Positions 43,251-52,568 of a stretch of 64,000 nucleotides of DNA are shown in pieces. The stretch comes from Thiocapsa rosea. GTDB taxonomy: Bacteria > Pseudomonadota > Gammaproteobacteria > Chromatiales > Chromatiaceae. The notes under the pieces are model-generated. The model did not search any database. It saw nothing but the letters and a program-made list of their open reading frames with translations, and was not told the DNA's origin. The translations under genes and the position numbers were made by a program. The stretch lies in NCBI RefSeq assembly GCF_003634315.1, contig NZ_RBXL01000001.1, positions 372,001-436,000 on the forward strand, read 5' to 3'. Within the stretch, counting starts at the first letter, position 1; every line of letters begins with the position of its first letter.

Positions 43251-45847
43251 GTCAGGCTCTCCAGGAGCTCGGATTTACCCGCGTCCGCCGCGTCGGGCCT
43301 GTCGGCCTGCGCGAGCGGCAGCGAGACATAAAAGGTCGAGCCCTGTCCTGGCTCGGATTCGGCCCAGATGCGGCCGTCGTGATTCTCCACGATGGTCTGG
43401 CTGATCGCCAAGCCCATCCCCATGCCGCCCTCCTTGGTCGTGAAAAAGGGATGGAAGAGATGCAGGATGCGATCCGCGGTGATTCCGGGGCCGGTATCCT
43501 CGACCTCGACGATAGCCTGATCCCCCTCCACCCGGGTGCGGATACACAGACGGCGACGCTCTTCGGGCGACTCCTGCAGGGCATCGATCGCGTTGCGAAC
43601 CAGGTTCAGCAGCACCTGCTCGATCTGGACCAGGTCGACATTGACGGGGATCGGATGTGCGCCCGGATCCAGCTCGATCTGCAGTGCCATCCGCGTGGTC
43701 TCGAACTCGACAAAGGAGCACACCTCGCGCACCAGATGATTGAGATCGGCGTCGGTGCGGATCGGCGGTTGCTTGCCGACCAGGGCGCGCAGACGACGGA
43801 TGATCTCGCTTGCGCGCTGCGCCTGCACCGTGATCTGGCCCATGGCGCCGACCAAGTCCTCGGTCTTGGACGAGGCGCTCTGCAGACGGCGAGAACAGCC
43901 GTTGGCATAGTTGACGATCGCCGAGAGCGGCTGATTGAGCTCGTGCGCCATGCCGGTGGCCATCTCGCCCATGGTGCTGAGTCGGCAGACATGCACCAGC
44001 TCGGCCTGATGCTGGCGGGCCTCCTGCTCGGCGCGGCGCACCGCGGTGATGTCGCGGGCATAGATGTTGAGATAGCCCAGATCCCGAATGGGCGCGAACA
44101 GCAGCGAATAGACCTGTCCCGCGATCTCCTGCTCCCGCTCTTGGGGCTCGCCGCTGTCGAGCGCCACGGCGATCTCCTCGCGCCAATCCTCCGGCAGGCA
44201 CTCGCCGGGTTCCGCACCCCAGGCCTGCAACAAGGGTCGACTGGCTCGATTGGCATACACGATCAGGCCGTCGCCCGTCACCCGCAGGATCGGGTTCGGG
44301 CTCTCGCTGGCGAACCGCGCGAGGCTCTTGATCTCGCGCTCGGCCTGCTTGCGCGCCGTAATGTCGTGGATGTAGAGCGTGTAGAACCGCTCGGACTCCA
44401 GGTCGATCGGCACGATCGAAATCTCCACCGGGATCTCCGAGCCGTCCGAGCGCAGCGCCACCAACTCGCCGCGGCCCTGAGGCTCGCGGTGCAGGTGGCG
44501 CGAGCGGTCGAGGAGTCGCTGAAAGGCCGGGCGTGCGATCTCGGGCAAAAAACGCTCGGCAAAGACAGTCCCCGAGGCATCGCCGCGATCAAGCCCCAGC
44601 ACCCGCTCGGCAGACGGATTAAGCTCGATGATCCGACCGCCGTGATCGAGCGTCACGATCGCATCCAGAGACGCCTCCATGACGGCCGCCTTGAGCGCCT
44701 CGCTCTCGCGCATCTCCGCCTGATGCTTGATGCTCATCTCCTCGCGCGCCTTGAGCACCAGTTGCGTGAAATGTTGGATCCATTCCTCGAGCAAGAGCAA
44801 TTGGTTGCCGTCGCGATGGAACCCGGGCTCCGGAATACCGAGCGCACGTTGCGAGAACCGCGTCATGCGCTTCAGCACCGCGTTCAGTCGCGACGACACC
44901 AGATAGATGACCGCGGTAAAGACCAGGATGTAGACCGCAGCGGCGATCCCGCGCTGGCGGCGCTCGAAGATACGGACATGCCGCGACATCTTCTCCACCG
45001 CGGCATGCGGGACAAAGGTTGCAAACAGCACGCTGGAGTCGGCACCCTCGTACTCCGCCATGGACTGGGAGGTGACCAGGTAGCTTTCGGACCAGTCCGA
45101 GAGCAGGCTTCCGGGCACCAGCATCTCGGAGTCGACGCTCGCGATGATCCGCTGATCGGCCCCGTCCACCAAAGCCACCGCGGCGCGCCCGACATAGACG
45201 CCGCGTTGAGAGGAGGCCAAAAAGGCGTCGTCCACGGGCACCAGCACCACCAGATGCCCCATCGCGTAACCGCCGGCATCCTCGACAGCATCGCTGCTGA
45301 GCAAGTAGAGTCCGTCGTCGAATCGCTCGATGACGGAGCGTACCTCCCGCACGTTGAGCAAGCGCGTCGGGATCCGGGTCGCGATCTCCTCGGGCAACGG
45401 ATCGTTGCCGGATTGAAAGACCTCTCGCACACGCCCCTGCGGATCGGTGAGCAGCACATGACTCGGAGGACTCAGCGCCTCGCGATCGAAGAAATCCGGG
45501 AGCCAATGAGGGCGAAACTCCTTGTAGATGACGGGAACGGCGGTGTCGTCTTCGAACCAGAACAGCGGCTCGAGATATTCCGAAAGGCGTCGGTGGTTGG
45601 CCAGCAGGCGCGTGGTCGCCCCGTAGTTGGAGAGATAACGGTCGAATCGAATCAGGCTCTCGCGTGCACGCTGGTCGAGCTGCGCTTGAAGCTCCTGCTC
45701 GAAGATCTTGTCGACCTGACGGCTCTGCACCTGATCCAGAAGCCCCCATACCGCGAGTCCCACGGCAAGCCCGACCAGGATCGCGATCACGGGCATGGGT
45801 ACACGCCGGAACAGGACGAACAGGATGGATTTGACGGAGAGCCGCAT
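43247..45847 (-). CDS. Membrane sensor histidine kinase with PAS domains
   Basis: 866 residues. TM1 (VPMPVIAILVGLAVGLAVW), a ~270-residue periplasmic sensor, TM2 (AAVYILVFTAVIYLV), a linker helix, two PAS domains (VMEASLDAIVTLDHGGRI and FASESPNPILRVTGDGLI), then the kinase: H-box MATGMAHELNQPLSAI, N-box NLVRNAIDAL, DTGPGI and GMGMGLAI. Arrangement resembles the FixL/TodS-like PAS kinases that pair with FixJ-type regulators. Its ATG abuts repeat E7, and no Shine-Dalgarno is visible. Confidence 0.93.
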   Translation of the reverse strand: MRLSVKSILFVLFRRVPMPVIAILVGLAVGLAVWGLLDQVQSRQVDKIFEQELQAQLDQRARESLIRFDRYLSNYGATTRLLANHRRLSEYLEPLFWFEDDTAVPVIYKEFRPHWLPDFFDREALSPPSHVLLTDPQGRVREVFQSGNDPLPEEIATRIPTRLLNVREVRSVIERFDDGLYLLSSDAVEDAGGYAMGHLVVLVPVDDAFLASSQRGVYVGRAAVALVDGADQRIIASVDSEMLVPGSLLSDWSESYLVTSQSMAEYEGADSSVLFATFVPHAAVEKMSRHVRIFERRQRGIAAAVYILVFTAVIYLVSSRLNAVLKRMTRFSQRALGIPEPGFHRDGNQLLLLEEWIQHFTQLVLKAREEMSIKHQAEMRESEALKAAVMEASLDAIVTLDHGGRIIELNPSAERVLGLDRGDASGTVFAERFLPEIARPAFQRLLDRSRHLHREPQGRGELVALRSDGSEIPVEISIVPIDLESERFYTLYIHDITARKQAEREIKSLARFASESPNPILRVTGDGLIVYANRASRPLLQAWGAEPGECLPEDWREEIAVALDSGEPQEREQEIAGQVYSLLFAPIRDLGYLNIYARDITAVRRAEQEARQHQAELVHVCRLSTMGEMATGMAHELNQPLSAIVNYANGCSRRLQSASSKTEDLVGAMGQITVQAQRASEIIRRLRALVGKQPPIRTDADLNHLVREVCSFVEFETTRMALQIELDPGAHPIPVNVDLVQIEQVLLNLVRNAIDALQESPEERRRLCIRTRVEGDQAIVEVEDTGPGITADRILHLFHPFFTTKEGGMGMGLAISQTIVENHDGRIWAESEPGQGSTFYVSLPLAQADRPDAADAGKSELLESLT

Positions 45848-45933
45848 GAAACCGCGTCCGGAGTGTACGAAACCGACGTTGAGTCAGGACCGGCCTCCAG
45901 TCTATCGGCCGCCTTTTCCTCGACGCGGTTTCA
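45847..45933 (+). repeat. TIR element E7 (GTC type)
   Basis: 87 bp, perfect 12-bp ends TGAAACCGCGTC and GACGCGGTTTCA. The left end overlaps the first base of the kinase start codon. First of three elements in a row (E7-E9). Confidence 0.85.
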
Positions 45934-45951
45934 GTGAAAAATCATAAGACC

Positions 45952-46035
45952 TAAGCCGCGTCCAGAGCGAGATGCCGGTCTTCTTGTGAACTCGACGGTT
46001 GGCGCATCCACAACCCTTGGCAGGGACGCGGCTTA
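45952..46035 (+). repeat. TIR element E8 (GTC type, compensated arm change)
   Basis: 84 bp, ends TAAGCCGCGTC and GACGCGGCTTA. The usual A at the fourth position is G here and the opposite arm changes T to C, keeping perfect pairing. Interior related to E4. Confidence 0.85.
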
Positions 46036-46057
46036 AAATGATCTGTTTTTTAGAATC

Positions 46058-46144
46058 TTAAACCGCGCCGACTCCAGCGATCGTGGCGTCTGCCGGGGCC
46101 GACCCCATCCACAAACATCGCATACCGCGCCGGGCGCGGTTTAA
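46058..46144 (+). repeat. TIR element E9 (GCC type)
   Basis: 87 bp, ends TTAAACCGCGCC and GGCGCGGTTTAA. Core GCCGGGGCCGACCCCATCC and CATCGCATACCGC. Its right end runs into AAGGA, the ribosome-binding site of the RDD gene. Confidence 0.88.
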
Positions 46145-46151
46145 GGACACC

Positions 46152-46616
46152 ATGGACCTCGACATCAGCCTTGCCAAGACCCCTTCCCTGCTGCGCCGTA
46201 TCGGGGCACTGCTCTATGACAGCGTGCTGTTGCTCGGCGTTCTGATGTTCGCCGTCATGCTGGTCGTGATCCCCTACACGAGCCTCACGGGTGCCTCGCC
46301 GAACGAGCATCCGATCCATCTGGCCCTCATGCAGATCTATTTGGCGATCGTGATCTGCGCGTTCTACGTCTACTTCTGGACCCATGGCGGCCAGACCCTC
46401 GGCATGCGTGCCTGGCGGTTTCGCGTCATCCGCGACGACGGCGAGAACCTGAACAAGGGCGATGCGCTCAAGCGCTTCGGATGGGCCGTGTTGAGCCTCT
46501 TGCCGGCCGGACTCGGCCTCTGGTGGAGCCTGATCGACCGTGACGGTCTGGCCTGGCACGACCGCCAATCGCAGACTCGGCTGGTGATTCTGCTGCCATC
46601 CGGGAAGAAACCCTGA
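46152..46616 (+). CDS. RDD family membrane protein
   Basis: 154 residues from ATG 46152 (AAGGA eight bases upstream). Typical RDD layout: RRIGALLYDSVLLLGVL (TM1), a second membrane segment (LALMQIYLAIVICAFYVYFW), the conserved GGQTLGMRAWRFRVI turn, a third segment, and DRDGLAWHDRQSQTRLV near the end. RDD proteins are poorly characterised; some act in ion transport. The front of the gene abuts element E9. Confidence 0.88.
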   Translation: MDLDISLAKTPSLLRRIGALLYDSVLLLGVLMFAVMLVVIPYTSLTGASPNEHPIHLALMQIYLAIVICAFYVYFWTHGGQTLGMRAWRFRVIRDDGENLNKGDALKRFGWAVLSLLPAGLGLWWSLIDRDGLAWHDRQSQTRLVILLPSGKKP

Positions 46617-46626
46617 GGCGCTGTCT

Positions 46627-46783
<157 letters not shown>

Positions 46784-46790
<7 letters not shown>

Positions 46791-47848
46791 ACCCTGCGCA
46801 GCAAGAACAAGGCCCCGGCGATGAACAACAGCGGCGGCATGATCGCCGCGACCAGCGGGTTCAACCCGAACAGCAGCGCGACGAACGCAAAGGTGCGGCT
46901 GACCAGATAATAGAGGATACCGACCAGGACACCGACGAAGATGCGCGGACCAAGCCCGGTGGTGCGCGCCGATCCGAGGATGATCGGAATCGCCACGAAG
47001 ATCATCGAAAGCGTCAGGACCGGGTGCAACACCTTGCCCCAGAAGACCACCTCGTAGGGTCCGGCATCCTGCTTGTTGATCGTCATGAAGCGGATGTATT
47101 TGTAGAGTCCCCAAACCGGGAGCACCTTCGGATCCACGACCACGACCTTGAGCAGCCCAGGATCCAGCATCGAGCTCCATTCCGCCCGCTCCATGCACTC
47201 CACCTCGACCCCCGCCGCACTCACCCGGCTGCGCGCGATGTCTTCCAGCACCCAACCGGCCTCGCTGTAGCGCGCACCCGCGGCGTGGGTCGCGACCAGG
47301 GAGCCCGCATCCGCGTCAAACTGATAGATGAAGATGTCGCGCAGGCGCGTCGGCGAGGCGATCTCGCGGATGTTGACATAGGCGCGATCGTCGATAGCCC
47401 AAAAACCATAGGCGGTCTGCTGGGTGACGTCGCCCGAGAGCGCTTGTCGGCGCAGCTCGAGGCCGCGCTGCTCCGCAACCGGCGCGATCACCTCCCCGAC
47501 GAACACCGCGAGCGCCGCCAACAGCACACCGCCGAGCAGGCCGGCCCGAATGATCCGTGCCACCGAGAAGCCGGCGGCCCGCATCGCCACCAGCTCCGAG
47601 CGACTCGCCAAGGCCCCGAGGCCGATCAAGGCGCCGATCAGGGTCGCGATGGGAAAGACCTGATAGGCATAGCGCGGCAGGCTCAACGCCATGAACACCA
47701 GCGCATCCGCAAGGCCGTAACCATCGACCCCGACCGCGTCGATCTCGTCGGCGAGGATGAAAAAACCGAGCAGCGGCAGCAGGATCCCGAGCGTGAGCAG
47801 GGTCCCGCCGATGACGGCACGCGCAAGATAGCGTTCGAGGATGATCAC
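46784..47848 (-). CDS. lptG: LPS export ABC transporter permease LptG
   Basis: About 354 residues, start taken as GTG 47848 (VIILERYLARAV). LptG with LptF forms the inner-membrane permease that extracts LPS for the Lpt bridge. Six membrane segments: three N-terminal (GGTLLTLGILLPLLGFF, IATLIGALIGLGAL with SRSELVAMRAAGFS, LLGGVLLAALAVFV), a periplasmic jellyroll region and three C-terminal. WGLYKYIRFM and QDAGPYEVVFWGKVLHP favour LptG over LptF. The pepA/lptF/lptG order would predict lptF between lptG and pepA, but only 178 bp lie there. Confidence 0.9.
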
Positions 47849-48026
47849 GGCGTCGGGCCTTGCGCCACGACCGGGGCGCGGCCGCAGGCCGCGCGGATGG
47901 CGGACCCGGCTCGGCACGACGGACCCGCGGCGCAGTCATGCCGACGGGCTTCGACCGCGCGGTCTCTTCCGGTAGACTCGTTGTTCGACATCAAAAGCAC
48001 CAGATCCGTTCAACAGGAGTCCGACG

Positions 48027-49523
48027 ATGGAATTCAGAATCAAGACCGGCGAGATCGCGCAACTCAAGACGCCCTGTATCCTGATCGGGATCTTCGAGGG
48101 GCGCAAGCTCGCCGGACCCTCCGCCACGCTCGATACCGCCACCGGCGGTCGCCTGTCCGAGCTGCTGAAGAAGGGCGACATGGACGGTCGACTCGGCGGC
48201 ACCCTCATGCTCTACGACCTGCCCGGTCTGGCAAGCGAGCGGGTCCTCGTCGTCGGATGCGGAAAACACAAGGAATTCGGGCGCGACAACTATCGCAAGG
48301 CACTCATCGGCGCGGTGGCTGCACTCCAGCAGACCCATGCGGGCGCCGCACTCTGTACCTTGCCCGAACTCGGTCCCGACGGCCTCGACCTCTACGCCGC
48401 CGTGCGCGACCTGGTGACGACCGCCGAGGACAAGACCTATCGCTACACCTTGACCAAAAAAGACGACAAACAGGCACCCAAGACGCCGCTGAAGCGGCTC
48501 GACGTCTGGCTCTCCGAGAAGGCCGACGCGCAAAGCGCCGAGCAGGCGATCCGACACGGCAGCGCCATCGCAGCCGGCATGGCACTCTCCAAAGAACTGG
48601 GCAATCTGCCCGGCAACATCTGCACCCCGACCTATCTCGCCGAGAAGGCCCTGGAGCTCGGCGAGCGCTACGAGCGTTTGGAGACCGAGATCCTCGAAGA
48701 GGCCGACATGGAGGAACTCAAGATGGGCGCCCTCCTCTCGGTCTCGCGCGGGAGCCGCCAGCCGGCCAAGCTGATCGTCATGCACTACCGCGGCGGCGAG
48801 CCCGACGCCAAGCCGGTCGTCCTGGTCGGCAAGGGCCTGACCTTCGACACCGGCGGCATCTCCATCAAGCCCGCTGCCGACATGGACGAGATGAAGTACG
48901 ACATGTGCGGAGGCGCGGGTGTCTTCGGGACCATGCTCGCCGCCTGTGAGCTGGGCATGCCGATCAACCTCGTCGGCGTCGTTCCATCCTCCGAGAACAT
49001 GCCCGACGGCGACGCCAACAAACCCGGCGACATCGTGACCAGCATGTCCGGACAGACCATCGAGGTCCTCAACACGGATGCGGAGGGCCGACTCATCCTC
49101 TGCGACGCGCTCACCTACAGCGAGCGCTTCGACCCTGAGCTGGTGATCGATCTGGCCACGCTGACCGGCGCCTGCGTGATCGCACTCGGCAAACATGCCT
49201 CCGGCCTCTTTACCACGGATGATCATCTCGCCGAGGAGATCCTCGCGGCCGGCCAAGCCGCCGCCGATCGCGCCTGGCGCATGCCCTTGTGGGACGACTA
49301 CCAGCAGCAGCTCGACACCAACTTCGCCGACATGGCCAACGTCGGCGGCCGCGAGGCCGGCGCCGTCACCGCTGCCTGCTTCCTCGCGCGCTACACCAAG
49401 GCCTATCGCTGGGCGCATCTGGATATCGCCGGAACCTCCTGGCTGAGCGGCAAGGAGAAGGGCGCAACCGGACGGCCGGTTGCCTTGCTCACACAGTTCC
49501 TGCTCCGGCGCGTTAGTGGTTAG
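48027..49523 (+). CDS. pepA: Cytosol (leucyl) aminopeptidase PepA
   Basis: 498 residues. A hexameric two-metal aminopeptidase. Metal-binding and catalytic blocks: VGKGLTFDTGGISIKPAADM, EMKYDMCGGAGVFG and the signature NTDAEGRLILCDALTY. AGGAG eight bases before the ATG. The last codons (Val-Ser-Gly-stop) are written in the GTTAGTG heptamer array, so repeat slippage would alter the C-terminus. Divergent from lptG. Confidence 0.96.
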   Translation: MEFRIKTGEIAQLKTPCILIGIFEGRKLAGPSATLDTATGGRLSELLKKGDMDGRLGGTLMLYDLPGLASERVLVVGCGKHKEFGRDNYRKALIGAVAALQQTHAGAALCTLPELGPDGLDLYAAVRDLVTTAEDKTYRYTLTKKDDKQAPKTPLKRLDVWLSEKADAQSAEQAIRHGSAIAAGMALSKELGNLPGNICTPTYLAEKALELGERYERLETEILEEADMEELKMGALLSVSRGSRQPAKLIVMHYRGGEPDAKPVVLVGKGLTFDTGGISIKPAADMDEMKYDMCGGAGVFGTMLAACELGMPINLVGVVPSSENMPDGDANKPGDIVTSMSGQTIEVLNTDAEGRLILCDALTYSERFDPELVIDLATLTGACVIALGKHASGLFTTDDHLAEEILAAGQAAADRAWRMPLWDDYQQQLDTNFADMANVGGREAGAVTAACFLARYTKAYRWAHLDIAGTSWLSGKEKGATGRPVALLTQFLLRRVSG

Positions 49524-49547
49524 TGGTTAGTGGTTAGTGGTTAGTGG
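49512..49547. repeat. Heptanucleotide tandem array GTTAGTG overlapping the pepA stop
   Basis: Five GTTAGTG units. The first two encode the final Val-Ser-Gly and the TAG stop of pepA. Confidence 0.92.
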
Positions 49548-49595
49548 ATCGACCATAGACACGGGAGACGCCGTTCAGAATGTTGATTTTTTATT

Positions 49596-49680
49596 CTGAA
49601 CCGCGTCAGGGACAACGTCGTTGGTAACCTCGACGCCCAACCCGACCCGAACCGCATCATGGACTGTGGACGCGGTTCAG
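49596..49680 (-). repeat. TIR element E10 (GTC type, compensated arm change)
   Basis: 85 bp, perfect 12-bp ends CTGAACCGCGTC and GACGCGGTTCAG. The TGA stop of the PH-domain gene lies within the right end. The flank (49571-49595) together with the left end forms a further hairpin with a T-rich loop. Confidence 0.85.
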
Positions 49681-50144
49681 TTGCGCTTGATGAGCTCGCG
49701 CAGAAGACTCGGGTTCGGCAGGCCGCGGACGATGAGTTCCGGATCGTCCCCGGAGGTGTAGATCTTGATGTCGCCGGCATTCAGGATGCGTTGCAGGAGG
49801 CTTTGATGGAGTCGCACCGTACGCACCGAAGACAGCTTGATCTCGGTGTAGCTCTTGCTGAGAAGACCATGGGTCCAAACCAGCTCGTCGTCGCGGATGA
49901 CGAGATGGTCGGAGCGGGTGGCCAACCACCAGATGCACAGCTGCAGCAAGGCGAGTCCGGCGACGACCAGGCCCGAGATCTTGACGATCCGCTCATCGAG
50001 CGGCTCGGGCAGTGGAACCGGGATCAATGCCGGACCCATCACGGCGAACAGGATCCCCGCCAGCAACAGGACGATCATCAATGGGGTCGAAAAAGGACGA
50101 ATTCGCAACATCGAGGGATGAGCGTCGTAATGAATCTCGGACAT
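49677..50144 (-). CDS. Bacterial PH-domain (bPH2/DUF304) membrane protein
   Basis: 155 residues from ATG 50144 (AGGAG six bases upstream). Two membrane segments (PLMIVLLLAGILFAVMGPAL and VVAGLALLQLCIWWLAT) precede a PH-like beta domain: HLVIRDDELVWTHGLLSKSY, EIKLSSVRTVRL and GDIKIYTSGDDPEL. Function is unknown. It is divergent from the AlbA_2 sensor gene. The stop codon is contributed by repeat E10. Confidence 0.82.
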   Translation of the reverse strand: MSEIHYDAHPSMLRIRPFSTPLMIVLLLAGILFAVMGPALIPVPLPEPLDERIVKISGLVVAGLALLQLCIWWLATRSDHLVIRDDELVWTHGLLSKSYTEIKLSSVRTVRLHQSLLQRILNAGDIKIYTSGDDPELIVRGLPNPSLLRELIKRN

Positions 50145-50326
50145 CGGCATCTCCTGTCTCTTTGCCTGGAGGATCGGTCGACATGTCTCGTCGCCGCGTC
50201 CCGCACGACCTGAGCACGAGATCACCCCGTGCGGGTGGGGTTACTATACCCAGAGCAGCGAGAGATTTCGCGCGATCGCATGTCGAGTTGTTTTACTTAT
50301 TTTTGAGCCGTTCCTAAGCCTCCCCC

Positions 50327-51937
50327 ATGACACCCTTCTCCTTGTTGCGGACCTCCTCGGGTCCAGTCCGCTCGCGGCTGCTTCGCGACCTCGTGTTGCT
50401 GGTGCTCCTGACCGTCGGTCTCTTGGTGGCCATCAATATCCTCTTGATCAACCTTATCAAGGAGGATCTGGCCGAAAGCCGCATCGAGGCCGCAACCGCA
50501 CTGGTTCGCGACGAGGTTCGTGGTCTCCTGGTGCCGGTCGAGCAGCAGCTCCTGATCATTCGCGACGGTCTTGTCGCCGCCGGCCTGACCCCGGCCGACG
50601 AGGGCGCCTTGAATCAACGCTTGACCCCGATCCTCGCGCACATGGGCCAGATCGCAGCCGCGATCGATGCCTCGGCCGAAGGGGCCGAGTATTTTCTGCG
50701 CCGCGACGGCGACGGTTGGATGAGCCGACTGCAGGAAGCCGGGACGGGACAGCCGGTGCGCGTCACCCGCTGGGACGCCGAGCTGCGTCCGCTGGAGACG
50801 CGCGACGAGGCAAGCGAGCACGACCCGCGCACACGCCCCTGGTTCAGCGCGGCGGCCGACCGACCCGGCACCCTGCTCTGGACCCGACCCTATGTCTTCG
50901 AGTCGACCCAAGTCCCCGGACTCACGGCATCTTTGGGTTGGATGCAGTCGGGACAGCTGCGGGTGACCGCCTTGGACGTCACCATCCAGACCATCGTCGA
51001 GAGCATCGAGCGACATGCCGTCGCCGCCGAAGGACGCGGTTTTCTCTTCAGCGGTGCGGGCGGCGTCTATGTTCCCGAGGACGACGCACGAACGCCGGAT
51101 CCGGAACGGGCCAGCGGCTTCTTCTCGGCCCATCTCACACCCGGCGGCCCCTTGGCGTTCGACGCGGTGTCGGCCTGGAACCTGGCGGGCCGACCGTCAC
51201 AGGGTTTGATCCGTTTCAACAGCTCGGGGGTTCAGTGGTGGGGCGGCTTCAGACCACTGACCGAGGACCTCTCGGGCGGCTGGTCCGGCGTTGTCCTTCC
51301 TGTCTCCGAGACCCTCGCGATCCTCCAGAGCCGGTGGCATATCGTCGCCCTCACCGTGCTCGGCATCCTGATGGCCAGCCTGGCCATGACGACGCTCGTG
51401 GTGCGCAAGTACCATCGCCAACTGCGCGACATGCCCAAGCTCAGCATCGACCGGCGTCGCGCCGAGGATGATCTGCGCGAGCTGGTCGCCTCGGGCGAAA
51501 GCACGCATCTGGAGTTCAAATCCACCATGCGCATGAACCTGCACAGCAAGGTCACGGGTCGGGAGATCGAGATGGCTTGGCTGAAGGCCGTCGCGGCCTT
51601 CCTGAATTCGGAAGGCGGGATTCTGTTGCTCGGGGTATCGGACAGCGGAGCTGTACTGGGCTTGGAGGCCGACAAGTTCGAGAACGAGGACAAGTGCAGA
51701 CTGCACTTCAAAAACCTGCTGAACCACCATATCGGGGCCGAGTATGCGCGGTTCGTGCGCTTCGATCTCTATGATTTGGACGATCTGCGCGTGGGAGCGG
51801 TCGAGTGCGAGCGTGCGGACACGCCGGCCTTTCTGCACGATGACAAGAATCGAGAGTTGTTCATCATCCGCAACGGTCCGTCGAACATCGAGCTGCCGAT
51901 CAGCCGTGCGCTCAAATACATACGAGGTCGGTTCTAG
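50327..51937 (+). CDS. Membrane sensor with cytoplasmic Schlafen AlbA_2 domain
   Basis: 536 residues. TM1 (LLRDLVLLVLLTVGLLVAINILL, ~20-42), a ~300-residue extracytoplasmic region with cache-like features (DPRTRPWFSAAADRPGTLLW, RVTALDVTIQTIVESI), TM2 (IVALTVLGILMASLAMTTLVV, ~340-360), a short charged linker, then an AlbA_2 (Schlafen-type) domain: GESTHLEFKSTMR, WLKAVAAFLNSEGGILLLGVSD and FLHDDKNRELFIIRNG at the end. AlbA_2 domains bind nucleic acids or nucleotides and usually occur in cytoplasmic regulators. There is no kinase or GGDEF part. Signal and output are unknown. Confidence 0.85.
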   Translation: MTPFSLLRTSSGPVRSRLLRDLVLLVLLTVGLLVAINILLINLIKEDLAESRIEAATALVRDEVRGLLVPVEQQLLIIRDGLVAAGLTPADEGALNQRLTPILAHMGQIAAAIDASAEGAEYFLRRDGDGWMSRLQEAGTGQPVRVTRWDAELRPLETRDEASEHDPRTRPWFSAAADRPGTLLWTRPYVFESTQVPGLTASLGWMQSGQLRVTALDVTIQTIVESIERHAVAAEGRGFLFSGAGGVYVPEDDARTPDPERASGFFSAHLTPGGPLAFDAVSAWNLAGRPSQGLIRFNSSGVQWWGGFRPLTEDLSGGWSGVVLPVSETLAILQSRWHIVALTVLGILMASLAMTTLVVRKYHRQLRDMPKLSIDRRRAEDDLRELVASGESTHLEFKSTMRMNLHSKVTGREIEMAWLKAVAAFLNSEGGILLLGVSDSGAVLGLEADKFENEDKCRLHFKNLLNHHIGAEYARFVRFDLYDLDDLRVGAVECERADTPAFLHDDKNRELFIIRNGPSNIELPISRALKYIRGRF

Positions 51938-51938
51938 C

Positions 51939-52025
51939 TTGAACCGCGTTTTGGGAGGGTATGCGCGGGGTGTCGCTTGTGTCGCTGTCGGGACAACTTT
52001 GGAATGCCGGAGCGACGCGGTTCAA
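51939..52025 (-). repeat. TIR element E11 (GTC type, compensated arm change)
   Basis: 87 bp, ends TTGAACCGCGTT and GACGCGGTTCAA (one mismatch). It begins one base after the stop of the AlbA_2 gene. Interior is the least conserved of the set. Confidence 0.8.
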
Positions 52026-52132
52026 CGATTCTCAAAAAAGATCTTTGAACTGGGTCTCGGCCACGTTGCCGGTCTAGGCGAGAGTGATCGCGCCCCGACC
52101 GGCTTTTTATCGCACCGGACGCAGTTCGGAGA

Positions 52133-52294
52133 TTAGAGCTGCCGGATCTGGGTCGGGAAGGCCGTTGCGGTCCCGCTGTCCTTGTTCTTGTCCTTGGTAC
52201 AACCTTCGCCGGCTTGGGCGGTCATGAGGGAGCCGGCGACCAGCATGGCACCAAGGAGAACTGCGGTGGCGAGGGTGGAGAGACGCATGGACAT
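52133..52294 (-). CDS. Small secreted protein (~53 aa)
   Basis: ATG 52294 with GAGGA nine bases upstream; ATG 52300 is also in frame. A clear signal peptide (LSTLATAVLLGAMLVAGSLM) ends at AQA. The mature part is only about 25 residues: one Cys, a KDKNKD stretch and a C-terminal FPTQIRQL. A T-rich hairpin-like sequence lies beyond the stop. No family is recognised. Confidence 0.6.
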   Translation of the reverse strand: MSMRLSTLATAVLLGAMLVAGSLMTAQAGEGCTKDKNKDSGTATAFPTQIRQL

Positions 52295-52568
52295 GGGCAT
52301 AAATCCTCGATCGGGTCAGGTTGGGAAGGTGGGATTCGGCGAGCGGTCGGCTCGCTTCTCCCGCCTAACGTAAGCTAGGGGCATCCGAGTCAAGCACAAG
52401 CCTCGACCGCACGCGTTGCGATGCGAAATGTCAATCGAGTTTTCAGGGAAATCGGTGCGCCGCCCGCCGTTCGACCCGTCCACGCAGGTCCGGACCCGAG
52501 AGTCGAGACCGGTCGAACGCAATGTGCCGTACGTCCGATAAGGCTCGCTCCGGATCGGCTTAGAATGC

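Larger units (their letters stand above)
45848..46151. other. Divergent intergenic region made of three tandem TIR elements
   Basis: The 304 bp between the kinase gene (minus) and the RDD gene (plus) are almost wholly elements E7, E8 and E9, separated by 18 and 22 AT-rich bases. Any promoters for both genes must lie within or between the repeats. Confidence 0.8.
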
